From Opisthocomus hoazin (Eukaryota; Chordata; Aves; Opisthocomiformes; Opisthocomidae), in NCBI RefSeq assembly GCF_030867145.1, contig NC_134422.1, forward strand, positions 7,629,531 to 7,693,530: a stretch of 64,000 bases of DNA, given 5' to 3'. Below, one piece after another: positions 13,730 through 25,260 of the stretch. The notes beneath the pieces were generated by a model that saw only the letters and a program-made list of their open reading frames with translations, was not told where the DNA came from and made no database searches. The position numbers and the translations under genes were made by a program. Positions within the stretch are counted from its first letter, which is position 1. Every line of letters begins with the position of its first letter.

Positions 13730-13960
13730 TTTTTGAGAATCAAGGATGGGAGCACGGAAGGTCAACTTTGAAGAGGACATGAGAGCAGGGTCCAGAACCT
13801 CAGGATGCAGGGAGGAGTGGAGGAGAAATGACGTGACTTGACAGCACAGATGAGAATAGAAGGGAAGGGGAAAACGGCACACGAATACAGGGAAAGGGTG
13901 AATTGGTGGAGGAATAGGACAGCAGTAAGGGGAAGAAGAGGGACTCTGCTCTAACCCTTC
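13730..13960 (+). repeat. Purine-rich (GA-rich) tract
   Basis: Over about 230 bases the + strand is strongly enriched in G and A, with short runs such as gggaagaagaggg. The complementary strand is C/T-rich, which produces the overlapping minus-strand frames at 13688-14044 and 13800-14063. Their Ser/Pro/Leu-rich translations reflect composition, not a gene. Purine tracts can form triplex or H-DNA, but there are no long mirror repeats here that would make that likely. Confidence 0.5.
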
Positions 13961-16900
13961 CCTGACTGAAGGCTTTCTTCCTAGGAGGTGTGGTGGAGAG
14001 TCCATGGACAGCAATGCTGGCTCCTGGGGTGATAAGCGGGCCAAGATACACAGAAGTGGCCATAGCTGAAGCTGGGACCCTCAGTTTTTGGCTTCTGCTG
14101 CGTGTGAAGGTAAGGCTTGATCATCCAGGTACCCATGAGCATGACAGAGACGCCAGCAGCAGTGGTGGCAGCAACTGTCTCTGTAGCAGCTCTCTCCTAG
14201 TGGCAGGGAGGATGCAGGACCCAGCCATCGGGGTAGATGGACTCTTGGCCTGACCCAGTCAAACCACTGACATTTTCATCAGAATTCAGCAAAGGATCCA
14301 GACATGTGGTTCTGCCCTGGAGTAGAGATCGTCTTTTTGTCCCACCCGTAGCAAGGCAAGTCTCCAAGGATTTTTAACTAAGCTCAGTTGCTCTGACTTT
14401 TATGACACTTCTATCCTTCATAGCTTCCCCTACATGCTACCTTTTCCGCTGCACTCTGGACTGTATTTTGTTCAATGGTGTGTGAAAATGAGGACCAGCA
14501 CCATTCACTGCAACAATTAGTCAGGGTTTTCACTGGTGTCATCCACAGAAGAATTTGGCTATTATCTTCCTAGTCCACAAAGTAATAAAATGCAAAATGA
14601 ATGAACTAGATAAATTGGCAGTCGATCATTAATCTAGCATTCATTTGACTGGAAGATCTTCTACTGGTTAAAACGTGTTAATATAAAAAAAAAATTACAA
14701 TTCAGAACAAGAGTTTTATAATTGGCAATGAATCCTCAAGTGAATTTTATAGATCAGTTAATATCTAGATGACTTAAAGGTGAAAGGTAAACTTGACATT
14801 AAACGCTTAGTTAAGAGTGCCAGAGGATTCATCATTGCCACTAAAATGATACTGAAGTGAAACTACACTACATTTTTTCCTTGCTGGAAAAATAGGTTTG
14901 AAAGAACATTTGCCATCTCTGGAGTCTCAGGAAAATAGTGCAAACTTTGTGTACCTATCACTCAGACCATTAAAATAGGTTAGAGAGAGAAAATCTAAAG
15001 GTTTATCTCCATATTTGAGCTGATTTACAATTTCATACCTTGTTGACACTGTTCCACACCACCCCCCTATGCAAGACTTGGGTTTCTTATATCCTTGGGA
15101 AAAAAAAAAAAAAAAATCCAAGAAAAAAACCATTAAAATTGTTTTAGTCTTTCAGCAGAATGTTTCAGTTTTCCAAAATACACAACTGATATTTTGGCTT
15201 TAGCTACTTGGCACCATCCCTTAATCTTAGAGGAAGATTAAGGCAAACTACACAAAGCAGGAAACAGCAAGTCTTCATGAACCGTATCGTGTACAAAGCA
15301 AATTCCCTTGACCTCTGTGCACACCAGCAACTAACACAAGCCGTATCCATTTGCACTCAGATATCTTTCCTGCTTCCAATTCTAGAGGAAAGTCACTCAC
15401 AGTATTATTGCAATAACAATAGGCAATGTATCCAAGCCACAAGTCAGGCTGTCCTTCACATCGCAAGAACTGAAATTTCAGGGTTTTTTATTTGCCTTCC
15501 AGAGTCAAAGACTTTAGGCTTCACTTTTTGAAGTCTGTCTACGCAACTTCCACTGCTACTATTCATCTCCTAAGTGTTTCCTTCATAGTATCTGTGCCAC
15601 ATTGGAAAAGGTGATCCAGGAGACTACTACAATTAGTATGTAAGTCCTACCAATGCAACTGAAAATCATTCGGTAGTAAAGGATGAGTGACATAATCAAT
15701 ATTGTCATAGACTGGGGAAAAATTCTGAGGCAAGAAAAGAAAGAGATGTTGACTGAAAGGAACAGCAATCTTTAGACTGATAAAAAATACAGAATACACT
15801 TAAATGCCTTATGAAGACTAAAGAACCTCATCGTCAGAGCATGAAGTGGAATATGACACACTTGGGTATGAAATACAGTGTATGTAACAGCTCAGAGCTT
15901 ATAAACGTTATGAGTCATTTTAGGTATCAGGCTGCAGGCAACACCTGTTCAGTGCATTTTTAATCATACTTTAGACCAACATATGAAAAAGATATTTAGT
16001 ATGGTACCAATATCAGAAATTAATAAAAATGTGACATTAAGAAAATGAAATATAACCCCATTATCATATAAGAAAAATCAATATCTGATTCAAAAGCATA
16101 TGAGAGATGATCTATAGACTGCAGAACTGAATAGTCACTATTTGGACTTCATATTGAGAACCTTAGAAGTGTATGTGTTCATAGAAATTTTAATAAGGCA
16201 ATTACAGTACAATGGGAGGATTTGGGGAACAGAAAGAACGTGGTCAGCTTATAAAAGCTAAACGCTGCTAGAGAGTGAAGTGAAAAGGAAAAAAAGCTCA
16301 TTTATGGATTGTTTGTTAATAGAACATACAGTGCAATACACTAATATGCACACTTGCCGTTGGGCTCCATGCTGATGGCCCTCATTTTCCTTTCTTCCCT
16401 TAAAAGAACACCTTTGTATTTGGCTCAAAGATGGACCAAACGAGAAAAAACTGGAGTTGATCTTCAGAGGGTGAAGCACTCCATAGGTCTGGGATAAATA
16501 TTAAATAAGCCCAGACAGCTGGGGCTTTTACTTCCCTTGCTCTTCTGAACCGATGAGTTCTCTACTCATCAATAATTTTTAAGTTGTGGTAAGTGACCAG
16601 TGATTTTTGGGTGCTTGACTGGAGATAGCAGTGCCACTGTTTTCAGTAACCACAAGTCCAGCTCTCCTGTGACACATGAATGAGGACCTGGGTACAGAAG
16701 GAGGTGCTGGACACCCAGAAATTCAGTTGCTCCTTTCTAAAATGGAAAGAGGCAGCACTATTTTGTTTTAAACAAGTAGCCAGCAAAGCTGCTTATCAAC
16801 GACCACCGATGAGCTCCCCTGGCAGTGCCATCAGCCGACCCTCCTGCCTCCCAGCCTGTACAGGGGAAACATTTGTACTCAGGCAACAGCACACTCCTGG

Positions 16901-18984
16901 TCCTGCCCAGGAGTCTGGGCGCTCCCCACCAAGCCCCACCAGTTGGTCCTTCATCCTCTGCATCCTCATGTTCAGAGCAACCCCATCCCCTCTTGTTCTC
17001 CAGCCCAAGAGTGCCTTTCATGAGCGTTTGATTGTGCCTCTCTAACCCCTACTGTTTGCCAGTTTTTAGTTTTCTGCTCATCAGCATCACTTCTTCATTC
17101 CTTCCAGAGTACTTTCCCCTCCCTTGAGCACTTCCCCTCTCCTTTTGCAGGCTGAAGATCCTTCAGAAGAGATATTTTTAAATAGCCACTTGAAGAAGGT
17201 AAAAGCCACCTTTAACTATCCCTTCACAGGCCACCACCACCAGGCTGCTTGCAGCCTGCTCACAAGCCTATCCAGTCACCAGTTGCCACCTGAATGAATC
17301 AGACCCAAAGCTGTCCTTGCTCGGCTGTTCTCTTTGCTGCTAGCATGCATTCACCCATGAAGCAGAGATGTTTAAGGTATTTTCTTCCTGCACTGGTAGT
17401 TAATAGTCTGTGCAGCAATCCCTGCTCCACTGATCAACATAAACCACCACCATTTATGTGGCAGCTTCAGAACCCTCTAGAAGAGACAAAACTACTCCCC
17501 TTGACCTTCCCTTACAGACGTCATCATCAGCATGACCAGTGTTGCACTGGCTGTTTTCTTATCTGCATAATAAACCTAAACTTCGTTGTAACTTTATGTC
17601 CAAAATACCTCCCTTCTGCAGTATTTTTTTGTACTTCCCCTCAGTAAGAGCCAAAACATTGCATGCAGTGGTAGTCTTTATTTAGTCACATGAAGTTATG
17701 GCAAAATTAAGGATGCCTATTACAAAAAAAAATTATGAATTAGAATTAATACATTCAATTGTAATTCCCTTAATTTCTAGTGAGAGACTTCATGACTTCC
17801 AAGACCTGGCAGCTTTTCAAAGCAGACCTGTGAGCCTTGATATGCAAACAGCTCCTGATCTGAGACTTTTTGCCAAAAGGCAAATTCAGACGAGCAATAA
17901 ATGGAACAAATCTCAACTGCCTTTGGAGATTAGCCAAGTCTTCATAAATGGCATCGCTTGCAAAGACAGGCAAGTGAAGCATCAATAAACCAGTAAACCG
18001 ATAAACACTGAAATCTCTCTGTTGTATTCGTTATATATTCACAGCTCTTTCTAAACTTAGATAAGAACCAATAATAATCCATTCGATACCCTGAATCTGA
18101 CGCCTGGCAAAAAAACCAACCAAACACACAAACAGATTTGTTTCTCTTCTTGTTGTATAAACTTCTTCCTCTAACATGATTTGAAAATCAAATCATTCCT
18201 GTTGTTTATTTCTTTTCGAAGAGTTTGAATTTTTCTTAAATGACACGGTGCCCAGTTTCAAATCTTATCTTTATCCCAGAGGTATGCTTGGAGAGTCTCA
18301 CTCCACAAAGAAAAACACTGTTGAAACAACTGTAGAAACACCCAGTTAGCGCTGTGTGATATACTAGCTAAGAATCTAAATGTGAACCCAAATGGAAATG
18401 CTCTGTGGGAACAAAACCCACAACTTTAAGGTATATATGCACTGTAGTCAAAAGCGTGACAGCAGCCAGAGTGGGCATACTTGCTAAGACGCTGAATCTG
18501 CAGCAGCAACTTGCAGAGACAAGGAGAAATACCCAGGCAGCTCACAGCAGGGCTAAAATACTACGTGAAACACAAAAACCTGGATCAGACATGTCAAGCC
18601 AAGTTAGTCACACAGTCTATAGCATAAAATAGTATTTAATGTGTGTGATCATGTCTGTCACTAGTGACTGGATTAGAGACTTATGTCCTGCCCCAGAGAG
18701 CCAGCATGAGATTTTTGGGTCCGCTTCCCATCACAGTATCTGGCACACCCCATAGAAAACTCCAGATGCTCTCAAGAGACTCAGACTCCACTTGAAGCTC
18801 TTCGCCTGCAGTTGCAGAGAAAAGCATGGTTTGCAGTCTAATTCCTTAAAGGAACAAGATTTGGGGACAACACAAGCCATGGGCTTGACAGCCTAAAACA
18901 CACAGTGACTTCAGTCCTGCTAACGCAGAGCATGAACTCCAAGGCATGCTTAGCTCAGGAAGAAGCAGTGACCAGGGCCACCAA
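13961..18984. other. Unannotated noncoding DNA with an A17 run
   Basis: A run of 17 A at 15100-15116 is flanked by a short inverted pair (cttggga before, tccaag after). A moderately pyrimidine-rich stretch at about 16900-17160 produces a 121-codon + frame and several overlapping minus frames, none with a recognisable domain. No repeat family or exon was identified. Confidence 0.55.
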
Positions 18985-18989
18985 GAGCT

Positions 18990-19080
18990 GCAGTCGCAGC
19001 TTTGCCCACCTCGCTAGCGTCACATCGCTGGTGTCAGGAAGGGAAGATCTTCCCCTCGCCGCCCTCCTTCTTTCCCGCAC
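18990..19080. other. Local CpG cluster
   Basis: Seven CpG dinucleotides lie between 18995 and 19077, against a strongly CpG-depleted background. The cluster is too short for a conventional CpG island. No TATA box, initiator or exon could be tied to it. Confidence 0.4.
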
Positions 19081-21974
19081 CATGTTTCCTCCCTCCTGCT
19101 ATGGCAGTGCAAATGCTCAGCAGAGCTTTTGCTGAGCTAATTAAGCACTCTGCTATTGAAGCACATTGACCCTTGCCGTGGAAAACCCCGGCATGCACCA
19201 GAGACGGTGCAAGGTGCAGGGCCAGGGATGGAAGGGGAGGCCAGGACTAGCGTTACCCTCACATATGGGAGAGAGACCCCAGATGCAGACTGGCTGATTG
19301 CAGGCTTGCAGGCACACGGCACAGTATCATTTCTGAAAGCGGTAGGAAGAACAGTTTGCAGAGCAGGAATGTGATCTGTGGTACCATCACCTCACATTGA
19401 GCAGCATGCTGCAATACAATCCTTGTTACTGGCAGTGAAACAGCAGACATGTCTGAGTTTTCTTTTCTTTTTTGTTAATATCCAATTTCAGTTTGAGCAG
19501 ACAAATACATAGAGATACATTGGTACTTAAGATTAAAACCTTCATCCAAGATATTTTTCACAATTTAAAAATATTTCACAATCAGAACATGATCAAAAAG
19601 CTTACTTTCCTTTATTAGTTAGACACAAAAAGGAATGCCCATTTTAAGCTCTCAGTACATCATTACACTTAATTTTAAAATATAGACATGAGAATGTACA
19701 TTGAGATTTTTCATCTTCTCTTGCACAACACCCAATAAAATCTTAAGCTCTGCAACAAAAAATTACTAGTGTTGCTCCCACCACAGCAACCTCACAAATC
19801 ACCCTTTAATTCTAGCAAAATGAGACAAGATCAGCTCAGAACTGAAGTCTCCCAACAGTACTTCATCTAATAATGGCTACCAAAAACCTGATGCATTTCA
19901 ACTCTGGAAAAACATCACTTCAGCTGTGGAAACTCTTACCAAGAAATATATTTTTGTTTCCTTTTAGCAGCAGTTTCAGATAGATTGACCAGCTATACTC
20001 AAAAAAATTCTGCCTTACTAGCTCTAATGATTTCTTTGGAGCAGTTATCAGAACCTTTTCCAGTTCTTACGCAGAGCTCTTCTGCACAGACCCTGCTGTG
20101 GTGCAAGGCTGATGCCCATAACAGTTAGCGGAATATTTCATCTGAGTTAGTGACTGGATTGCACTCTGTATGCTTGAGCAGCACTTTGCAATGCATGTTC
20201 TGTCATTTTGGTTTACTCGGAATATTACTTTTTATTTCTACAGTGGTGTCTCCCTGAGCCATGCAAGTGACAGAAGTTAACATATTTTACATCTTGCCTC
20301 TGCTTTGATTTCGAGGATTTTACAACCCCTTTTGAAAGCTGTGCTGGCTACTGTCAGTGGCAGACGTCCCATGGGCGACTCGGTGCCAGGCAACCCTGCC
20401 CATTTGAACCCAGCACTCTGCTCTGCCTTTTGAATTCTTTCTCAGAAAGTGCACAGACAAACTGACTTCTACATAAACTTTCTCTTTATTTAAACCTGAC
20501 AGCTGCATTATTTTTTCTTTTAAAAACAATATTCATATGGACAATGTTCATATTAATACAAAATGCTTTACAATATTAGCAAAATGTAATGATTTAAATG
20601 GTATTTAATGCAGCCATTATTGTCCAGAGATCTGTATTTGTTAGACCCCAACCCTGTGAACACCTGAGGTCATTCCAATCCGTTTCATAAGAGCTCCAAT
20701 TCTGTTTGGTGAACTGTGTAAAAAATATATATCCATACAGGGTATATGAAGAATGGAGCTATATGTAGTAAAACCATGCCAAAAAAATTAATGCTGTGGG
20801 CATAGCATCATGCTTGAAGAATCGAGTTCAACACTACCTACAGCTTCTAGATCTGTTCTGCTGCTGCATGTTTTAAATTGTAATTCGGGAAGCACAGAGG
20901 AAGATTCCATTTTCTTTCCTGGTGCAGTCATATTGATAGAAAAGCTTTGCTTCCGCGTGGTGATAACTACTAAGGGTCTACAAATTGTACTGCAGATTTA
21001 CAACATCACAGACTATTTGAGAAACCCTCTAGGTTTAAGGTGAGAACTGAAAGTCCTTTTTCAGTACAAGTTCTCCTGAAAGCACACAGGGAAAAAAAAG
21101 AAAGAATTTAAAAACCCCACCTATTAATCCAGCAGCTCCAGTGATTCAGTCTGTAGCACTTGGCAATCTGAATTCAACACGAAGCACCTATTCAACTAGG
21201 CTACAATGTGTTCCCACCCACTGCCCAAAACTGCCTAAACACAATTACGTGACAAATCAGAGGATGCCAGAATGACAGTGAATAGAAAGGCTTAGAAGTT
21301 TCCTTTTTTAGGAAAAAAAAAAATCCTTCCCTCCGTTTCAGTGTATTTTGGGGAATACAAAGACAACTGCTCATGCAATAAGGAAAAAAGATAGACCAAT
21401 GTCTTAAGGTAAGACTGTTCATTTCATGCTTTATTAGCACAATCCTATTAAATATTTTTCCCCCTTCATTTTAATTAATGAAACTGCAATATAGCGGAGC
21501 CATCCTGAAGGCCTCATAGTCAAAAGATGTAACTTCTATTATAAACTCTCTTTTTAGTGGTAGACAGTTTTGGCTAGGGAATTAAAAACAGCTTAGACTG
21601 AAAACTGTCAGATGTATCTTGAAAACAAACAGGAAAGAGACTGAAGTCTACAATTTGAAGACAATCTGGCAGTGTTCAGTTACAGGTCACTAACGTTGCC
21701 TTAATTTGGAATGGTAAACCACTCCCACAAAATTCTCATATCTGAACACCGCAGTACTTCATTTCTTCATATGCACAGCTTGTATACAGACTCCAAGCTA
21801 TAATTTTTGCATCTAGGTGTATTTACAGTTAGTATTTGTGTGCACACGCCCCCATTGACAGCGGTTTCTGGAAGGAGCAGTAGCTTGGAGTAACCTCACT
21901 GCCTGCCAGCCCAAGGAGAGGTCTCTAAAACCAAAGAGATCACCTGGCCCAGTATACGAAAAAGAGAAACTGCT
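19081..21974. other. Unannotated AT-rich noncoding DNA
   Basis: Nothing recognisable was found on either strand. The stretch 20520-20610 is very AT-rich with several TAAT cores. The sequence at 20645-20700 weakly recalls old-repeat texture but is too diverged to call. Confidence 0.55.
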
Positions 21975-21977
21975 GTC

Positions 21978-22100
21978 CTTGGCGCATCAGCAGCCCTCAG
22001 CCTGGGTCGAGGGCACCCAGCACTCCATGATCAGCCCCCACGAGACAGCCCCTCGGAAGCAGCTCTCGCTCACCACAGCCGGGACGCATCTCGGTGTGCC
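21978..22100. other. Local CpG cluster
   Basis: Eight CpGs fall between 21982 and 22093 within a GC-rich stretch. An 87-codon frame (21979-22242) covers it. It begins at a TTG rather than an ATG and encodes no recognisable domain. It may be a decayed exon or promoter fragment or a neutral GC-rich patch. Confidence 0.4.
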
Positions 22101-23339
22101 TCATCTCCTCCCACCCGCTGGCCATCACACCCTGGGGATGAGCCTTAGCACCTGCGAGGCTGCATATGCACCAGGATACATTTTCTTTCTCCCCATGTCC
22201 TTAGGGACTCAAATGCATATACATATTACACTTCCCAGGTAACAAATACCTCATCTGAGTTAAAAAACATAGAGAGTGTTTGCTTCAGAAGGATCAGGGC
22301 TCTTGTGCCAGCCTAACAAGAGGGTGCTGCTTAAACACACATACAACTCAGCCGGCCCTGCAACCAGGCTAGAAGGTGATGGCTCTGTTATACAGGTCCA
22401 AACAGCACTGCGGGAGTGAAAAGCCCCCTGCATCCAGGCGGAATACAGCTGATTTTTCTAGCTCTGACTGGAAATAAAGCTCTCACAATCACCACCTGTT
22501 TTGATGTTCAAGACAAGATTGTATTTGAACTCTTCCTAGATACCCCTGCACCATTCAAGAAGTCCATAACATCTCCTGGTTACTGGAGCAATCCACCTTA
22601 GAGCTCTATCTATGTTAAAGCACTATTATTTCCATCCAAACTCTCTGGGAGTGATAGGAAATTAAAACTAGAAACATTTATTTAACAGCAAATACCTTAA
22701 CTCCAGTCATATTACTCTTCCAAAAAAATAACCCACATGATGGTGCAGATATTTCCAAAAAGTTATGAGCCTCATACACAGATTTTCTCTGAATAAAAAT
22801 AAGTCTGCATCAGAAGGGCGGACTTTAACGCTCAGCAAAGCAAAACTTATTTTGCATGAACCTGATATTTACTTTTTATGAAGTCTACATCTAGCTAAGA
22901 GAGGCAGTTAGCATGGATTGGATGGAGATACGATTGCAGTGTTGCCTTAGGAAAGCGTGGCAAGATTTTTGAATTGTATTCAAGGAGACTATTAGATGAG
23001 CAGATCCTGCTTTCTGCCTCATCACAGGCTGCTATACCGATGAAGCTGCATTTTCTGGAGTGTATAATGGAGAACAAAATTAAATACATCTTCCTCATTC
23101 TGTGGAGGTACATTTCATAAAGGTGAAGACAACCCTGGACTCCCTAGACAGCAGGGGAGAGGTGAGATGGTATCTCTAACCCATAATCTGTTATGCTGAT
23201 TTTGGAGCCACAGAAGATGGGAAGAGAGGCCTAAAGGAGCTTGTTTCATTTTCCAAAACAACTAATGGACAAGGTGATATTAACAGCTTTTTAAAGCCTT
23301 CAACCTTCACATATCAAAATAGTCTGGATTTTTTTTTTG
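22101..23339. other. Unannotated noncoding DNA
   Basis: No exon, RNA gene or repeat family is recognised. Short frames on both strands have no domain content. The right end is a T-rich run abutting the repeat relic that follows. Confidence 0.55.
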
Positions 23340-23394
23340 TCATTGACTTCAATAGTAGAGGATCACGCCTTAAGAAATGTGATATTTTGGCCCT
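23340..23394. repeat. Relic of old palindromic amniote repeat
   Basis: The tcattgacttcaatag core followed by an aggatcacgcc-like motif, and then ttttggccct, matches the arrangement of the core and terminus of the old sauropsid repeat seen elsewhere in this window. It is truncated to one arm. Confidence 0.45.
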
Positions 23395-24127
23395 GTAAGT
23401 TTTGCAGAGGTGTGATGAGATGAGGAGCAGTTTGCCCTCCCTTTGCCATTAATTTCACACTTTTAAACACTTTTTCTTTTAACTGTAACGTTCTCCTTTT
23501 ATGTATATATCCACATCAGACTTTTATTAAACACTAATTTTAACTGTATATTAAAAGGTTGCTTTTTTGTGATACGATGTATGTGTACCATACCATAAAA
23601 TGTCAATCCCCCTAATACTGTTATTGTCAACATAGGAAGATATGCAGGAGAAAATCAGCCTGAGAAACACACTTACAAAAACGGCCAGACACACAACTGG
23701 TGTGGTTCCTGTGTGTGGTAACCAGTCCAAGGATCACTTTATCCAGCTGTACATGCTCACAAATCAGTGTCCTTGGATAACGCATAGGACATGAGGGCTA
23801 ACAAGTAAAGCTAAAGCAGTGCCTGAACTAGTGGAATCATCTATAAAATCTAACTGGTTTGCTTTCTAGTGTGCTGAGGAGAGTGAGCAGGGCAGGTAAT
23901 CTCCAGGCAGTATGCTAGGAACCGGCAGCAGGGCAGTGACATAGTGAGACCACAGAAACGTCGCAATGCTGAAGCAGGTCCACCACACATCGCCTTTCTC
24001 GCACGCAATCCATTTGCTATTTACAGGTGTTTGTTGTCTCACCATCAATGAATCAATGGAATCACAACCTTATTATGCACAGTCAGGCTTGGATTATAGC
24101 ACATATTAAGACAACATATGAAGTTTT

Positions 24128-24868
24128 TTGATACTGAAACATTGCTTTGCTTGTTTAACTTTTAGGCACCTACTCCTACCAGAGCACAAGTCCTATTATC
24201 AGATTTTTAAGTTATTATCTCAAGGTCATCTTCAACAGTATTTACCACTACGTTACCAGTTTCAAGAAACTGTCTTTAGAAGGGTTTTATCTTTACCAAC
24301 TGCAAGTTTGGAACTTACATCTGTCAAGTTACTTGATTTTGATGCAAACTGGGGGAAAATGCATGAATTAATTTCAGCAGAGATAAAAATTTCTCACCAG
24401 TATCTCTATTCGCAGAAGCACTATAATCTATTGTGGTGGTATTGGCAGCAGGACAAGACACATTACACTTGCAATGCATCAGAGGAAGGAAAGGAAGCAG
24501 GCTTGCCCATGAGGGATAGCAAAGCCAAGTTAAGTTGTCAGACTACTTCTCCATCCCACAAGAGGCTGAGTATGACAGCATTATTGTTGTTTATTATTCG
24601 GTCAGGGCTCTTTGGTGCCTGGTCCTGTACAACAGAGGAAGGACAAAGACAGCAACCAGTAAAAATGAAAGTAGCCACAGCAGATCTAATCCACAGCACT
24701 ATGAAATATCGAGATAATGCTTCAGAAGTTGAGCATCTTCCGTGGTGGCTTCAGAGTGGTCTGCTCTGTTGCCTCCTAATCAATATTCAACAAACAAGAG
24801 GTGGCCTCCCTCTCTCAGGAACTAATGAGTGGTTAATGACCCTAATCTGGTGTATAACAGATTGTTAA
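24128..24868 (+). other. Longest open frame in the window, 246 codons, no recognised product
   Basis: The frame starts at a TTG; the first in-frame ATG is about codon 77, leaving about 170 codons. A plausible splice acceptor (a pyrimidine-rich stretch ending in ttttag) sits near 24155-24166, just inside the frame, so an exon reading is conceivable. No clear matching donor was found, only weak GT candidates. The translation contains Trp-rich (around codons 103-106) and Gln/Ser-rich stretches but no domain, signal peptide or repeat that I recognise. At a rough 6% stop frequency, a stop-free run this long would be unusual by chance in 64 kb, but uneven composition weakens that argument. It is not called a gene. 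Confidence 0.2.
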
Positions 24869-25009
24869 TACTGGTACAAGAAAAGCCCTAGTGAGAACAG
24901 GAGGGCAAAAGGGTCATTTGACTTAAACTGGTCACAAGCTGCACTTCTCTCAGAAAAGTTATGACAGTAATTTGTTATGCAGCTCTGCCTTATACAAGCA
25001 GAACAAAAA
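24869..25009. other. Short noncoding interval
   Basis: This joins the long open frame to the candidate regulatory block at 25010. Nothing was recognised. Confidence 0.5.
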
Positions 25010-25260
25010 AATTAAAGGACTGTGGTATTTTTAATATCACATTTATGAAGATGATTACCCAGCTGCTGTTTAATTTCCATCTGTGTCCTGCTGCATTTAT
25101 ACCATTAGTGCCACACTGTGGTTAGACAGACAGGCTCATATTTTGGAGAAAAAAGTGTGGCTGACAACTACCATTTAACTTTGTGAACTAGCAACAACTG
25201 GGCTTTTCTATATACTGTTACTTATAAATTATACTGATGGCTTTCATTTTGCTTGCTTTT
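25010..25260. promoter_or_regulatory. Candidate conserved noncoding element
   Basis: The block lacks repeats and coding frames and has a dense mixture of enhancer-like short motifs: a TGTGGTTAG Runx-like site near 25119-25127, CAGCTG near 25061, several TAAT/TTAAT cores and GTCTGTC-like inverted octamers. This is pattern-level evidence only. Conservation must be shown by alignment. Confidence 0.2.

Noticed and set aside
20640..20700. Possible further palindromic-repeat relic
   Set aside because: The only support is an accctgtgaacacc-like word. Too weak to separate from chance.
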